Shown here one piece after another: positions 38,451 through 47,223 of a stretch of DNA of 64,000 nt; the stretch's first letter is position 1, and the number at the start of each line of letters is the position of its first letter. The DNA comes from Pseudoalteromonas sp. MMG007 (GTDB lineage: Bacteria > Pseudomonadota > Gammaproteobacteria > Enterobacterales > Alteromonadaceae): NCBI RefSeq assembly GCF_018100985.1, contig NZ_JAGJEI010000014.1, forward strand, positions 1-64,000. The letters are read 5' to 3'. A program made the position numbers and the translations under genes. The notes below the pieces were generated by a model, which was given only the letters and a program-made list of their open reading frames with translations, was not told where the DNA came from and searched no databases.

Positions 38451-38834
38451 TTAGATACTCACTACAATCATGGCTATGGCAGTACCTAAACCAATAAACC
38501 ACACGAGCGAACGTATAATATCTAGGTTCAACCAATAAAAAATACAATATAAAGTGCGCGAGACTATATGAGTAACTGCCAAGGTTTCGGTTACCGCATT
38601 CACCGAATTAGTACCCAATACCACCGCAGTAGCAACGCCAAACACAGCAAGCGATTCAAAACAATTTTGATGAGCAGCGAGCGTCCGAGCACCAAAGCCC
38701 GTTAATTTTGCTTGTTGGGAACGTGGGTGTTTATTGTCGTATTGTCCAAGTTTTGCCATCGCAACTGCCACTGGTACTTTTGCAAAATAAGGCATTAACA
38801 CTGCTAATAATGCGCATACAACTAACGTCGTCAT
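38451..38834 (-). CDS. MAPEG family membrane protein
   Basis: A 127-residue four-helix membrane protein of the MAPEG family (eicosanoid and glutathione metabolism relatives). Landmarks: KLGQYDNKHPRSQQAKLTGFGARTLAAHQN in outline, where the Arg and His/Asn residues form the glutathione-binding site, and the closing helices with SRTLYCIFYWLNLDIIRSLVWF. Bacterial members are mostly uncharacterised. A terminator-like hairpin lies in its upstream region (see separate entry). Confidence 0.9.
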   Translation of the reverse strand: MTTLVVCALLAVLMPYFAKVPVAVAMAKLGQYDNKHPRSQQAKLTGFGARTLAAHQNCFESLAVFGVATAVVLGTNSVNAVTETLAVTHIVSRTLYCIFYWLNLDIIRSLVWFIGLGTAIAMIVVSI

Positions 38835-38887
38835 AATTTATTCTCTTATTATAAAACCTGATTATTTAACCAATACATATAACATAC

Positions 38888-38938
38888 ACGCATAAAAAAA
38901 GCCGCCCAAACGTTTTATGACAAACGCTGGCGGCTAAA
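38888..38938 (-). terminator. leftward terminator in the divergent gap upstream of the MAPEG gene
   Basis: Read leftward, AGCCGCC pairs with GGCGGCT, with additional internal GTTT/AAAC pairing, and the stem is followed by eight T residues. It lies 55 or more bases upstream of the MAPEG start, where no protein gene ends on this strand. It therefore either ends a small RNA or attenuates the MAPEG transcript. Confidence 0.65.
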
Positions 38939-39089
38939 CAATAACATCACACTGACTATAGCTAAGTTTACTCATAAAACAGTGCGGCATAATGTCGCAG
39001 ATGATGAATATTCACTATCACCCTTAATGCATCGCATTAATAACTAAAGATTGTTAACTTAAAGACCTTATTTCTAATCGACGAACACC

Positions 39090-39968
39090 ATGACTTGGAT
39101 CTTTTTCACTTTTTTAGCCGCTTTTATGCAAGCCTGGCGTAATGCGCTGCAAAGTAAATTAAGCGCACATGTAAGTGTTGCTGGCGTTACCCTTTCACGT
39201 TTTATTTTAGCAGGCCCTATTGCTGCAGTGTATTTGTATGGCTTGTATCAATACCAAGATACCGCCATGCCTACATTTAATAATGCCTTTTGGGCTTTTA
39301 TTATTGGCGCAAGTGTTATGCAAATACTTGCGACAAGCTTAATGGTAAAGCTGTTTAAAATGAACAATTACGCCGTAGGGGCGGGGCTTGCTAAGAGTGA
39401 GGCGTTAGTGGCTGCTATTTTAGGTGTATTATTTTTTGGATCGGCACTTTCTTTGCTCGGTTGGCTTGGTGTGTTTTTTGGCGCTATTGCCGTATTGCTA
39501 CTCAGCGGCATAACAAGCGTTAAACACTTTAATGCTAAAACAGCATTACTTGGCCTTGCCTGCGGTACTTGCTTTGCTCTTACATCACTTTGGGTTCGTG
39601 AAGCGAGTTTAAATTCAGGGTTATTATTTCCGCACTCAGCGGCGTGGGTTTTACTATTTGTAATAAGCTTACAAACACTTATATTACTTGGCTATTTATT
39701 ACTAAAAGAGCCACATACTCTTAGTAAACTTTGGCAATATAAAAGCGTTACAACAGCAATTAGTATTTTTAGCTGTGTAGGCTCTATTGGCTGGTTTAGT
39801 GCAATGAGTTTACAGCACGTGGCGTATGTTAAAACGCTCGGTCAGGTAGAAGTATTTTTTACGATGCTAATTGCTGTGCTTTGGCTAAAACAACCGCTTA
39901 AAAAGCAAGACACCGCAGGCTTAATCCTCATAGCCATTGCCGCTGTTTTGGTCATGTTGCCAAGTTAA
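39090..39968 (+). CDS. EamA/DMT-superfamily transporter
   Basis: A 292-residue inner-membrane transporter with ten predicted helices in two EamA repeats (about 1-140 and 150-290), typical of drug/metabolite exporters. The second repeat ends LGQVEVFFTMLIAVLWLKQPLKKQDTAGLILI in outline, the usual family signature. Substrate is unknown. It is divergent from the MAPEG gene across a 255-base gap that contains the leftward terminator. Confidence 0.88.
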   Translation: MTWIFFTFLAAFMQAWRNALQSKLSAHVSVAGVTLSRFILAGPIAAVYLYGLYQYQDTAMPTFNNAFWAFIIGASVMQILATSLMVKLFKMNNYAVGAGLAKSEALVAAILGVLFFGSALSLLGWLGVFFGAIAVLLLSGITSVKHFNAKTALLGLACGTCFALTSLWVREASLNSGLLFPHSAAWVLLFVISLQTLILLGYLLLKEPHTLSKLWQYKSVTTAISIFSCVGSIGWFSAMSLQHVAYVKTLGQVEVFFTMLIAVLWLKQPLKKQDTAGLILIAIAAVLVMLPS

Positions 39969-39974
39969 GGGCAT

Positions 39975-40007
39975 AAAAAAGCGCAGGCTTTTATACCTGC
40001 GCTGTTA
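39975..40007 (-). terminator. terminator of the nitrilase-sugE operon
   Basis: AGCGCAGG/CCTGCGCT stem; read leftward it is followed by six T residues and lies 30 bases beyond the sugE stop. The rightward side has only a weak T stretch, but it could also serve the EamA gene. Confidence 0.8.
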
Positions 40008-40034
40008 TAATTTTTATAGCTTTAAGAACTGATT

Positions 40035-40352
40035 CTAAGAGCTTATTTTAAGTGTTATCACACCACTAATAATCATTAATACTCCCGCAATACGACCAAA
40101 CGTAGCTGCATCGTTATAAAACAATATACCCACTAAAAACGTACCGGCGGCGCCAATACCGGTCCATACTGCGTAGGAAGTGCCCATTGATATTTGCTTT
40201 TGTGCAAGCCACAACATAAAGCCACTGGCTGTTAAAAATGCCACAGCAATTGCAATACCCTGCCAGCGAGTGTCGGGTTGTTGTGAAATTTTTAAACCAA
40301 TTGGCCAACCTATTTCAAGCAGACCTGCAATGACTAAATAAACCCATGCCAT
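40035..40352 (-). CDS. sugE: SugE/Gdx-type small multidrug resistance transporter
   Basis: A 105-residue, four-helix SMR exporter. The start MAWVYLVIAGLLEIGWPIGLK carries the essential Glu13, and GTSYAVWTGIGAAGTFLVGI matches the SugE/Gdx subgroup, whose members export guanidinium, rather than EmrE. Its ATG overlaps the stop codon of the GNAT-nitrilase gene by one base (TAATG), so the two are translationally coupled. SMR proteins work as dimers; no second SMR gene is present, so it should be a homodimer. Confidence 0.9.
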   Translation of the reverse strand: MAWVYLVIAGLLEIGWPIGLKISQQPDTRWQGIAIAVAFLTASGFMLWLAQKQISMGTSYAVWTGIGAAGTFLVGILFYNDAATFGRIAGVLMIISGVITLKISS

Positions 40353-41884
40353 TAAACATCTCTCTTTTTCAAAATTACGTCGTATAAGTCTTCGCGGCGG
40401 TCTTTTAAATTGCGCACCGTACCTTCGCTATGAAGAATTTTTAGCTTATCCATATCAAGGTCGCTAAATAATAACATTTCGGTATTAGGTGTGGCTTCAT
40501 TGAGTGTTGCATCGTGCGGGAACGAAAAGTCAGATGGCGTTAGTACAGCTGATTGCGAGTACTGTACGTCTAGGCTTTCAACCTCGGGTAAGTTACCTAC
40601 TGAGCCTGCAATAACCACATAACATTCGTTTTCTATTGCACGCGCTTGTGCACAGTGGCGCACACGTAAATAACTATTTTTAGTATCGGTCCAAAACGGT
40701 ACAAAGAGTATATCAAGCCCCTGTTTGGCTAATATTCGCGAAAGTTCAGGGAACTCTACATCGTAACAAATTTGAATACCTACACGTCCAGCATCGGTGT
40801 CAAACACGGCAATTTTATCACCGCCTTGAATAACCCAATCATTTTGCTCGTGAGGGGTTATGTGTATTTTTCGTTGTTCATCTATTTTACCGCTGCGATG
40901 GCATAAGTAACTGACGTTATAAATTTTATCGTCTTCGGCAAGTGGCATAGAGCCGGTAATAATATTGGCGTTGTACTCAATTGCCATACGCGACATAGCA
41001 TTTTTAAATGTTTCGGTATATTCCGCTAAATAACGAATAGCTTCGGTTTGATTGCTTTGCTCTGTGAGTCCCATTAATGGCGCATTAAAAAACTCTGGGA
41101 ATAATATAAAATCACTCTGGTAGTCAGATACCGTATCCACAAAGTATTCAACTTGCTTAAGTAGCTCTTCGACCGACTCAACACAGCGCATTTGCCATTG
41201 TACTGCTCCTACACGCACTATCGACTTAGTCGATTCAAGCACGGTGTCGGTTGGCTCGTACATAATATTATTCCACTCAAGTAACGTGGCGTAACCTACC
41301 GATTCTTGATCCTCTGGCAAATATTTTTTAAGTAACCTTTTTACCTGAAAGTCGTTAGAAAGCTGAAAGCTTAAAATTGGGTCGTAAAGCTCTTTTTGGT
41401 CTACCTTTTCAATGTATTCCATTGGTGTCATTTCGCTGCTGTGATTGAAATAACATGGAATACGACCACCCGCTAAAATAGCGCGCAAGTTATATTGGCG
41501 GCACAATTCTTTACGGGCATCATAAAGACGACGCCCTAAACGCATGCCTCGGTGAGTATCGCTAATGGCAACATCTAAACCGTATAAGGCATCGCCTGCA
41601 GCATCGCTAAATACGCGATCATGCCCGTCGGCTATGTCTTCGTAGGTATGCGGGTTTGAAAAGCGTGTGTAGTCTACTTGCACACTCAGTGCTAAGCCCA
41701 CCAGCACGCCGTCATCGACTATACCTATTTGCCCTTCGGGAAACTGATCAATGAGTCTAAAAATGGTATGACTTGGCCATGCGCCACCTAAGTCGGGGTA
41801 AGCCTGATCCATCAACGTTTTAATTTGTGGATACTGCTCTTTTGTTAAGTTACAAATTTCTAGGTGGGTTTTTTCTGCCGACAT
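40352..41884 (-). CDS. bifunctional GNAT acetyltransferase / carbon-nitrogen hydrolase
   Basis: A 510-residue fusion. Residues 5-215 are a GNAT domain (DVAISDTHRGMRLGRRLYDARKEL holds the acetyl-CoA loop). Residues 225-505 are a nitrilase-superfamily amidase with the full Glu-Lys-Cys triad: Glu in FILFPEFFNAP, Lys in EQRKIHITPHE, Cys in VGIQICYDVEFPE. The domain pair is a known architecture but its substrate is not established; hydrolysis of an amide or N-carbamoyl group is expected. AAAGGAG stands six bases before the ATG at 41884, so the upstream TTG is not used. It is translated together with sugE. Confidence 0.9.
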   Translation of the reverse strand: MSAEKTHLEICNLTKEQYPQIKTLMDQAYPDLGGAWPSHTIFRLIDQFPEGQIGIVDDGVLVGLALSVQVDYTRFSNPHTYEDIADGHDRVFSDAAGDALYGLDVAISDTHRGMRLGRRLYDARKELCRQYNLRAILAGGRIPCYFNHSSEMTPMEYIEKVDQKELYDPILSFQLSNDFQVKRLLKKYLPEDQESVGYATLLEWNNIMYEPTDTVLESTKSIVRVGAVQWQMRCVESVEELLKQVEYFVDTVSDYQSDFILFPEFFNAPLMGLTEQSNQTEAIRYLAEYTETFKNAMSRMAIEYNANIITGSMPLAEDDKIYNVSYLCHRSGKIDEQRKIHITPHEQNDWVIQGGDKIAVFDTDAGRVGIQICYDVEFPELSRILAKQGLDILFVPFWTDTKNSYLRVRHCAQARAIENECYVVIAGSVGNLPEVESLDVQYSQSAVLTPSDFSFPHDATLNEATPNTEMLLFSDLDMDKLKILHSEGTVRNLKDRREDLYDVILKKRDV

Positions 41885-41910
41885 ACACAACTCCTTTGGG
41901 CATAAGAAAA

Positions 41911-41945
41911 TAAAAGCCGAATGTACGAAAATACATTCAGCTTTG
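41911..41945 (-). terminator. terminator after the MBL-fold hydrolase gene
   Basis: Read leftward, AAAGCTGAATGTA pairs with TACATTCGGCTTTT (one G-T pair), followed by a T-rich tail. It lies 26 bases past the MBL gene stop and before the GNAT-nitrilase ribosome-binding site, so the two genes are separate units. Confidence 0.75.
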
Positions 41946-41970
41946 TATCATGTTTTTTACGTTACGCGAA

Positions 41971-42819
41971 CTACTTTAAACTGCGATAAAAAAGTGTAGT
42001 CACTTTCTCCTTTGGCAGCCAGCCTGCGTACTTAAGATTAAGCGTAGCCAGCGGATCGGCTTTTAGTACTTGCTCTAGGCTTGCATTGTTTTGCATTGAA
42101 CTTAGCATTAAGTCTTTAGCCTTTTGAACTAGTTTAGCATACGTTTCCAGCCCTGAACGGTCACTTACCGGCCCATGCCCGGGTATCACTATGGTGCGCT
42201 CGTCTATTTGTTTAATAACATCATCTACGGCCGCGAGTATACCGTCGACACTGCCGCCGCTATCTACATCAACAAACGGTAAGCTACCAAAGTTAAAATA
42301 AATGTCGCCCATGTGCACTATGTTATCGTTATTAAAAAATATAACCGAGTCACCATCGGTATGTGCATGCGCATAATGCACTACATGTGCGTGTTCGTTA
42401 TTAAAATGCAGTTTTAAATCGTGGCCAAAACTAATGCGTGGCAGGTAATCTGAGTTTGCACCATGCTTTTCTTCTAATCGCTTATGAACGTTGTCATGCG
42501 CAATGACATGCGCGCCGGCTTTGGCAAAGTTTTCGTTACCGCCAGTGTGGTCGCCATGATGATGCGTATTAATTACAAACTCCGCGCTACCGGGTTTTAA
42601 ATCACTAATGGTTTTTTTAATGTCATCTGATAACTTGGCAAATTGGTCGTCAATAATATAAATACCATCATCCCCTACACTTGCTGCAATGTTACCGCCT
42701 TGACCAAATAATACGTATACGTGGTCACTTAACTTTTCAGCGGTAACTGGGCTTTCATCTGCATGCGCAGTACTACTGAATAATAAGCCTGTAATTAATA
42801 CGGGTAGTATTTTTTTCAT
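41971..42819 (-). CDS. secreted MBL-fold metallo-hydrolase
   Basis: A 282-residue exported enzyme. The signal peptide is MKKILPVLITGLLFSSTAHA. The dinuclear zinc site is complete: THHHGDHTGG (HxHxDH), His in HAHTDGDS, and His in IPGHGPVSD. This matches generic class B-like/quinoprotein-relay-type MBL hydrolases rather than a proven beta-lactamase; no hallmark of clinical subclasses can be asserted. The frame opens at 42858 but the ATG at 42819 gives the clean signal peptide. It follows the acylase gene by 67 bases and may share its transcript. Confidence 0.9.
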   Translation of the reverse strand: MKKILPVLITGLLFSSTAHADESPVTAEKLSDHVYVLFGQGGNIAASVGDDGIYIIDDQFAKLSDDIKKTISDLKPGSAEFVINTHHHGDHTGGNENFAKAGAHVIAHDNVHKRLEEKHGANSDYLPRISFGHDLKLHFNNEHAHVVHYAHAHTDGDSVIFFNNDNIVHMGDIYFNFGSLPFVDVDSGGSVDGILAAVDDVIKQIDERTIVIPGHGPVSDRSGLETYAKLVQKAKDLMLSSMQNNASLEQVLKADPLATLNLKYAGWLPKEKVTTLFYRSLK

Positions 42820-42886
42820 TGTTGTTTTCCTGTTTATATTTTTAATTATCACAGCCAATATAGAACGTGCTTAGCGCTCATTTAGT

Positions 42887-45172
42887 TCATTTCACCGGTT
42901 CAATTACTATTTGATGCACTAATTCTTGTGGCAATAAAGGCGTTTGTTTACCCTCTACATAATCACTAAAGCCTGCACGATAAAACTCAGATAGCGGATG
43001 CCCCGATTGCCCACCTGGCACTGCCATAATGGCATTTTCTAAATGCCCAGGCTGGGCAATAAAGCGCTGCGACGCACCAAAACTTTTACCTTGCACTGCA
43101 GGCATGTAGCTATCGCCGAACCCAGGCGCTATTGGCATATTTAAAAACTTAGCCAGTAGTGGTATTTGTTTAGCAAACGGGTGCTCAATGTTAAGCGCAT
43201 TTACTTTGCCCCACTGCCAGTTTTGTAAGTTATCTCCATACTCTGCCCTAAGCGCAGTCACTGTTTGGTTAAATGCACCTAATAACTGCTCATCCCAATT
43301 TTTATACTCAGGGTTTACCCACGAATCGGGCCGTGTATTAATAAGCTGCCATATTGCCGGCTCAAGATCGCGTTTTACGTATTTAAGTGTACCGCTTTGC
43401 TCATTGAGCTTATTCTCCATGCTTGCAAAAACAGTATTTATTAATGCACTTCTATAGCGCTTAACTAAGGTATAGCCTACAGAGCTTGCACATGCGCACT
43501 GCTGCCAGTTTTCAAGCTCGCTAATGTATTGCTTGTTTTTGCTTTTATCTTTTTTAAGCTGATTAAGTAGTAATGTATGCCAAGGCATTAAAAAACGGGC
43601 TTGGTTATCAAGCTGTAGCGCGTAAAAGTCGCTCTCGGCAAAGGTTTGTTTTTCAAATAATCTATCGCGTATTTGGCTTGAACGAGCGCCTAATGCATAA
43701 CCCCCATTACCAAAACGTGCGTTATCAGTTGCCGATACAACACGTGAGTTACCCGTCCATAACCGCCCGCTTTGCGGGTTTTTAACAAATGGGCGCTCAT
43801 TTTCATTTTTCTCAAAAAGTGCAGAATATTCGTTTGCGTTTACACTTAACTCGCTTGGCGTTTTACGTGCAGGTATACCGCCCATATGTTGCCACGCGGC
43901 ACTACCTTTACTATCAACCACCATCAAGTTTTGCACCGGAATGCCTACATTAGTCGCTATCGCTAATGCATCATCAACCGTATTTGCTTGTTCAAGTTTT
44001 ACTAATTCCATATTAACCGCGTAAGGCTTATGCGCAGCCCAGCTAAGTGCATAAGGCTTTTTATTAATATATTTTACTGGGCCATATTTGCTTAACGTTA
44101 ATGGGTAGTTTTCTACCTCATTATTTGGCAGCGCTATTGGCTCATTTACTTGCCATGTTTTACTGTCATCATTTAGCGCCATCCAATCAGCGGTATCTAT
44201 GTAGCCATTAGTAAAGCCCCAGGCAATTTTATTATTGGTACCCACCACAATAGCGGGTGCGCCAGGTAGCGATACGCCAGTTACCTGAGTTTGCTCGCCA
44301 TTTTGCGTGTAATTAAGCTGCGCTCTGTACCAAATAACCGGCACCGCCATCGATAAATGCATATCGTCAGAGAGCATGGCTGCTCCCGTTTGGGTATGCG
44401 CACCGGTTACTGCCCAGTTATTACTACCGCGTTCTTGGTTTGCCTGAATATTTTTAACCGTGTGCTGTGCTTGCGCTGGAAGTGTAGGTATATCGCCTGT
44501 AAAAGGCGTAAGTTTACTGCCATCAAGCGCTGCTTGGTATTGGCTAGGTTGTGTTAAAAAATCAACCATGTGTTGCCCGTATGCTTGCTCAATCTGTATT
44601 AGCGCTTGGTCACGCTCAAACGTTGCACTTTGTAAATCAAGATACATGCTAAATATCACAAGCAGGCTGTCTTCACTTTGCCATGGTTTTTGCATCGCGC
44701 CTGTAAGTAAGTATTCAAAGCTTGGATAACCAACTTGGGCTAATCCTTCGTTAACGCCTTGTGCGTAGCTTTTTAATAATTGTTTATCGGCCTCTGGTAG
44801 GGTTTGTAAAATAGCGCGGCTGCGTTTGCGTAATTGATGAAAGCGCATTTTTTTATCAAGCCCAATGGCCGCTTTGCCAAATAGCTCACTTAGCTCACCT
44901 GCGGCGTTGCGCCTTAATAAATCCATTTGAAAAAATCGGTCTTGTCCGTGCGCATAACCTAATCCATAAGCGGCATCGTTTCTATTATTGGCATTAATGA
45001 CAGCTTGACCTAGTGAGTCACGCGATATTTTAACGTTATCGCTCACATGATTACTTTGACCTTTGCCATCAAGTGTTGGCAGGCTTAAAGTCAGCACACC
45101 ATATATTACCGCCGTGCTTGCAAGCGCTAAAATCACAATTAATAACAATAACCGTTTGATTACTTTAAACAT
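42887..45172 (-). CDS. penicillin acylase family protein (Ntn amidohydrolase)
   Basis: A 761-residue periplasmic Ntn hydrolase precursor. Residues 7-28 are a membrane anchor or signal (LLLLIVILALASTAVIYGVL). The alpha chain runs to about 249, and Ser250 in the GSNNWAV motif is the self-processing nucleophile that starts the beta chain. The oxyanion Asn and Arg region (GNSRVVSATDNARFGNGGYALGARSSQIRDRL in outline) is present. The family includes penicillin G acylases, AHL acylases such as PvdQ/QuiP and other amidases; the substrate cannot be chosen from sequence. Confidence 0.9.
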   Translation of the reverse strand: MFKVIKRLLLLIVILALASTAVIYGVLTLSLPTLDGKGQSNHVSDNVKISRDSLGQAVINANNRNDAAYGLGYAHGQDRFFQMDLLRRNAAGELSELFGKAAIGLDKKMRFHQLRKRSRAILQTLPEADKQLLKSYAQGVNEGLAQVGYPSFEYLLTGAMQKPWQSEDSLLVIFSMYLDLQSATFERDQALIQIEQAYGQHMVDFLTQPSQYQAALDGSKLTPFTGDIPTLPAQAQHTVKNIQANQERGSNNWAVTGAHTQTGAAMLSDDMHLSMAVPVIWYRAQLNYTQNGEQTQVTGVSLPGAPAIVVGTNNKIAWGFTNGYIDTADWMALNDDSKTWQVNEPIALPNNEVENYPLTLSKYGPVKYINKKPYALSWAAHKPYAVNMELVKLEQANTVDDALAIATNVGIPVQNLMVVDSKGSAAWQHMGGIPARKTPSELSVNANEYSALFEKNENERPFVKNPQSGRLWTGNSRVVSATDNARFGNGGYALGARSSQIRDRLFEKQTFAESDFYALQLDNQARFLMPWHTLLLNQLKKDKSKNKQYISELENWQQCACASSVGYTLVKRYRSALINTVFASMENKLNEQSGTLKYVKRDLEPAIWQLINTRPDSWVNPEYKNWDEQLLGAFNQTVTALRAEYGDNLQNWQWGKVNALNIEHPFAKQIPLLAKFLNMPIAPGFGDSYMPAVQGKSFGASQRFIAQPGHLENAIMAVPGGQSGHPLSEFYRAGFSDYVEGKQTPLLPQELVHQIVIEPVK

Positions 45173-45328
45173 CAGCCTTCCCTATAAAAATTTATACTGC
45201 GCAGTAAGAGCCTATAATAAACAGAGTTTTATTAAATAATAATGTTCTTGCTCGCAAAGGGTGAAATAAACATCAAAATCCACGATAATAGGCATTCCAC
45301 ATTTTGTGCAGATCTAGTTGAGACTTAT

Positions 45329-47089
45329 ATGACTGAAAAAACATTTATCAAAGGTAAAGACCGCGACCTAGAATCGTCAATCTCTACCATGCAAAACAAG
45401 CTAAAAGCACTAAACATCAATGTTGAAGAAGCGCTTTGGCTTAACCCTGTAGCTAACTGTTATTCAGTGCATATAAAAGACAGCGACTGCGGTGTAATGT
45501 TTACCAATGGCAAAGGCGCAACCGATAAAGCATCTATCGCTTCTGCGCTAGGTGAATACTTTGAGCGTTTAAGCTGTAACTACTTTTTTGCCGACTTTTA
45601 CCTAGGTGAAGAATTTGCCAATGGCGAATTTACTCATTATCCAAATGAGAAATGGTTTAAAGTTGAAGGAAATGAAGTGCCAGAGGGCGTTATGGATGAA
45701 AGCCTTTGGGATTACTTTGACCCAGAGCGCGAACTTAACGCATCACACCTTTTTGATTTTAACTCGGGTAATAACGAGCGCGGTATTTGTACACTGCCAT
45801 ACACACGTCAGCGCGATAACCAAGACGTATACATTCCAGTAAATGTAATTGGTAATATTTTTGTCTCTAACGGCATGAGCGCAGGTAACACCAAGTTTGA
45901 AGCGCGCGTACAAGGTTTATCAGAAGTATTTGAACGCTCTATAAAAAACCGCATCATCGCTGAAGGGCTTTGTTTACCAATCGTGCCAGAAGACGTTGTT
46001 AAGCAATATCCACAAATTCACGAAGCATGTGAAGAACTGCGTAGCCATGGTTTTCATTTACGTATCGCCGATGCATCATTAGGCGGTAAATACCCAGTAA
46101 TGAGTGTAACGCTGATTAATCCTGTTGATGGTTCAGTGTTTGCTTCGTTTGGTGCTCACCCTTCATTTGAAGTAGCCCTAGAACGTACCGTTACTGAATT
46201 ACTACAAGGTCGCCGCCTAGATCAGCTTGATGTTTTTCAACCTGCCACGTTTGACAACGACGAAGTCGCAACACCTGAGAACATTGAGCTGCACTTTATT
46301 GATTCTAGCGGTTTAATTTCGCATGACTTTTTCCGTGCAAAGCCTGATTTTGACTTTGTACACTGGGACTTTAGCGGTACAACTGAAGAAGAATATAACT
46401 TCTGTACTGACCTAATACACAGCATGAACCACGATATCTATATCATGGATTACACGCACCTTAACGTGTATGCATGTCGAATTTTAGTACCGGGCATGTC
46501 AGATATTTACCCAGTAGATGAGCTTATTTGGCGTAACAACAACGAAGGCGCTAAATTCCGTGAAGCATTCCTATCGCTTGATCAGTACGATACTGAGCAA
46601 TGGATGGACATTTACGACAGCCTAGAAGAAGCAGGCCACAGCGATATTATTCGCGCAGCAGAGTTTATTGGCCTTGCAACCGATGCCGATACACCTTGGC
46701 ATACGCTACGTATTGGTGAGCTTAAAGCGCACCTATGTTTAGCCGCAGGCAGCGAAGAAGCAATCGATTGGGTGGATTGGATACTGCACACAGGCCAAGT
46801 AAACGAAGAGGCCATGCGCCACTTCCGCTGCTTAAAAGCCATCCTTGAAATTAAATACGACGACGAGCGTGAATACGCCGACTACCAAGATGCACTTGGT
46901 TTAATGTTTGGCAGCGACAACGTAACACTTGCCATTGAGATTGCAGAAGGTCGTAAATTATTTAACGGTTTAACTTTCCCTGGTTTATCGCTTAACGGCT
47001 TTAAAAAGCATGCGGCGCTACTTGATGGTTACCGCAAGCTACATGTAGCTAAGCAAAACCACTGGGCACGAGACGTTGCCGATAGTTAA
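45329..47089 (+). CDS. ycaO: YcaO, accessory factor for RimO ribosomal protein S12 methylthiolation
   Basis: A 586-residue YcaO-domain protein, exactly the E. coli YcaO length and similar throughout (FTNGKGATDKASIASALGEYFERLSCNYFFADF in outline, GNIFVSNGMSAGNTKFEARVQGLSEVFER, IDSSGLISHDFF, SDIYPVDELIW). The ATP-binding Glu/Arg residues of the YcaO fold lie in the N-terminal half; the C-terminal third is TPR-like. In E. coli it supports beta-methylthiolation of S12 Asp88 by RimO. rimO is not in this window, and no peptide-precursor gene suggestive of an azoline-containing peptide cluster lies nearby. The frame opens at 45242, but ATG at 45329 matches the family start. Confidence 0.94.
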   Translation: MTEKTFIKGKDRDLESSISTMQNKLKALNINVEEALWLNPVANCYSVHIKDSDCGVMFTNGKGATDKASIASALGEYFERLSCNYFFADFYLGEEFANGEFTHYPNEKWFKVEGNEVPEGVMDESLWDYFDPERELNASHLFDFNSGNNERGICTLPYTRQRDNQDVYIPVNVIGNIFVSNGMSAGNTKFEARVQGLSEVFERSIKNRIIAEGLCLPIVPEDVVKQYPQIHEACEELRSHGFHLRIADASLGGKYPVMSVTLINPVDGSVFASFGAHPSFEVALERTVTELLQGRRLDQLDVFQPATFDNDEVATPENIELHFIDSSGLISHDFFRAKPDFDFVHWDFSGTTEEEYNFCTDLIHSMNHDIYIMDYTHLNVYACRILVPGMSDIYPVDELIWRNNNEGAKFREAFLSLDQYDTEQWMDIYDSLEEAGHSDIIRAAEFIGLATDADTPWHTLRIGELKAHLCLAAGSEEAIDWVDWILHTGQVNEEAMRHFRCLKAILEIKYDDEREYADYQDALGLMFGSDNVTLAIEIAEGRKLFNGLTFPGLSLNGFKKHAALLDGYRKLHVAKQNHWARDVADS

Positions 47090-47135
47090 TACTAATAGTT
47101 GAGCTAATAAAGCTAAACTACTAATTATAAAAATA

Positions 47136-47165
47136 AAATGGCGCTAATGTATTAGCGCCATTTTT
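47136..47165 (+). terminator. Rho-independent terminator after ycaO
   Basis: AAATGGCGCTAA pairs with TTAGCGCCATTT around loop TGTA, ending in five T residues, 47 bases past the stop. Confidence 0.9.
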
Positions 47166-47223
47166 ATTTATGCAATAAATTAGCTATAGTTAAATTGCCT
47201 AAAATAAAAGCACGATGTAATTA

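Noticed and set aside
41885..41970. Guanidine riboswitch in the leader of the GNAT-nitrilase/sugE genes
   Set aside because: The 86-base leader contains only the terminator of the upstream MBL gene and a ribosome-binding site; no aptamer-like structure was seen.
36782..45172. A beta-lactam resistance island built from BlaI/M56, MBL-fold hydrolase and penicillin acylase
   Set aside because: The genes are in separate units on both strands and 5 kb apart. The M56 protein lacks the penicillin-binding domain, and the MBL protein shows only generic family motifs.
45329..47089. YcaO gene considered as part of an azoline-containing peptide (RiPP) cluster
   Set aside because: The protein matches E. 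coli YcaO in length and sequence throughout, and no precursor peptide, dehydrogenase or export gene lies nearby.
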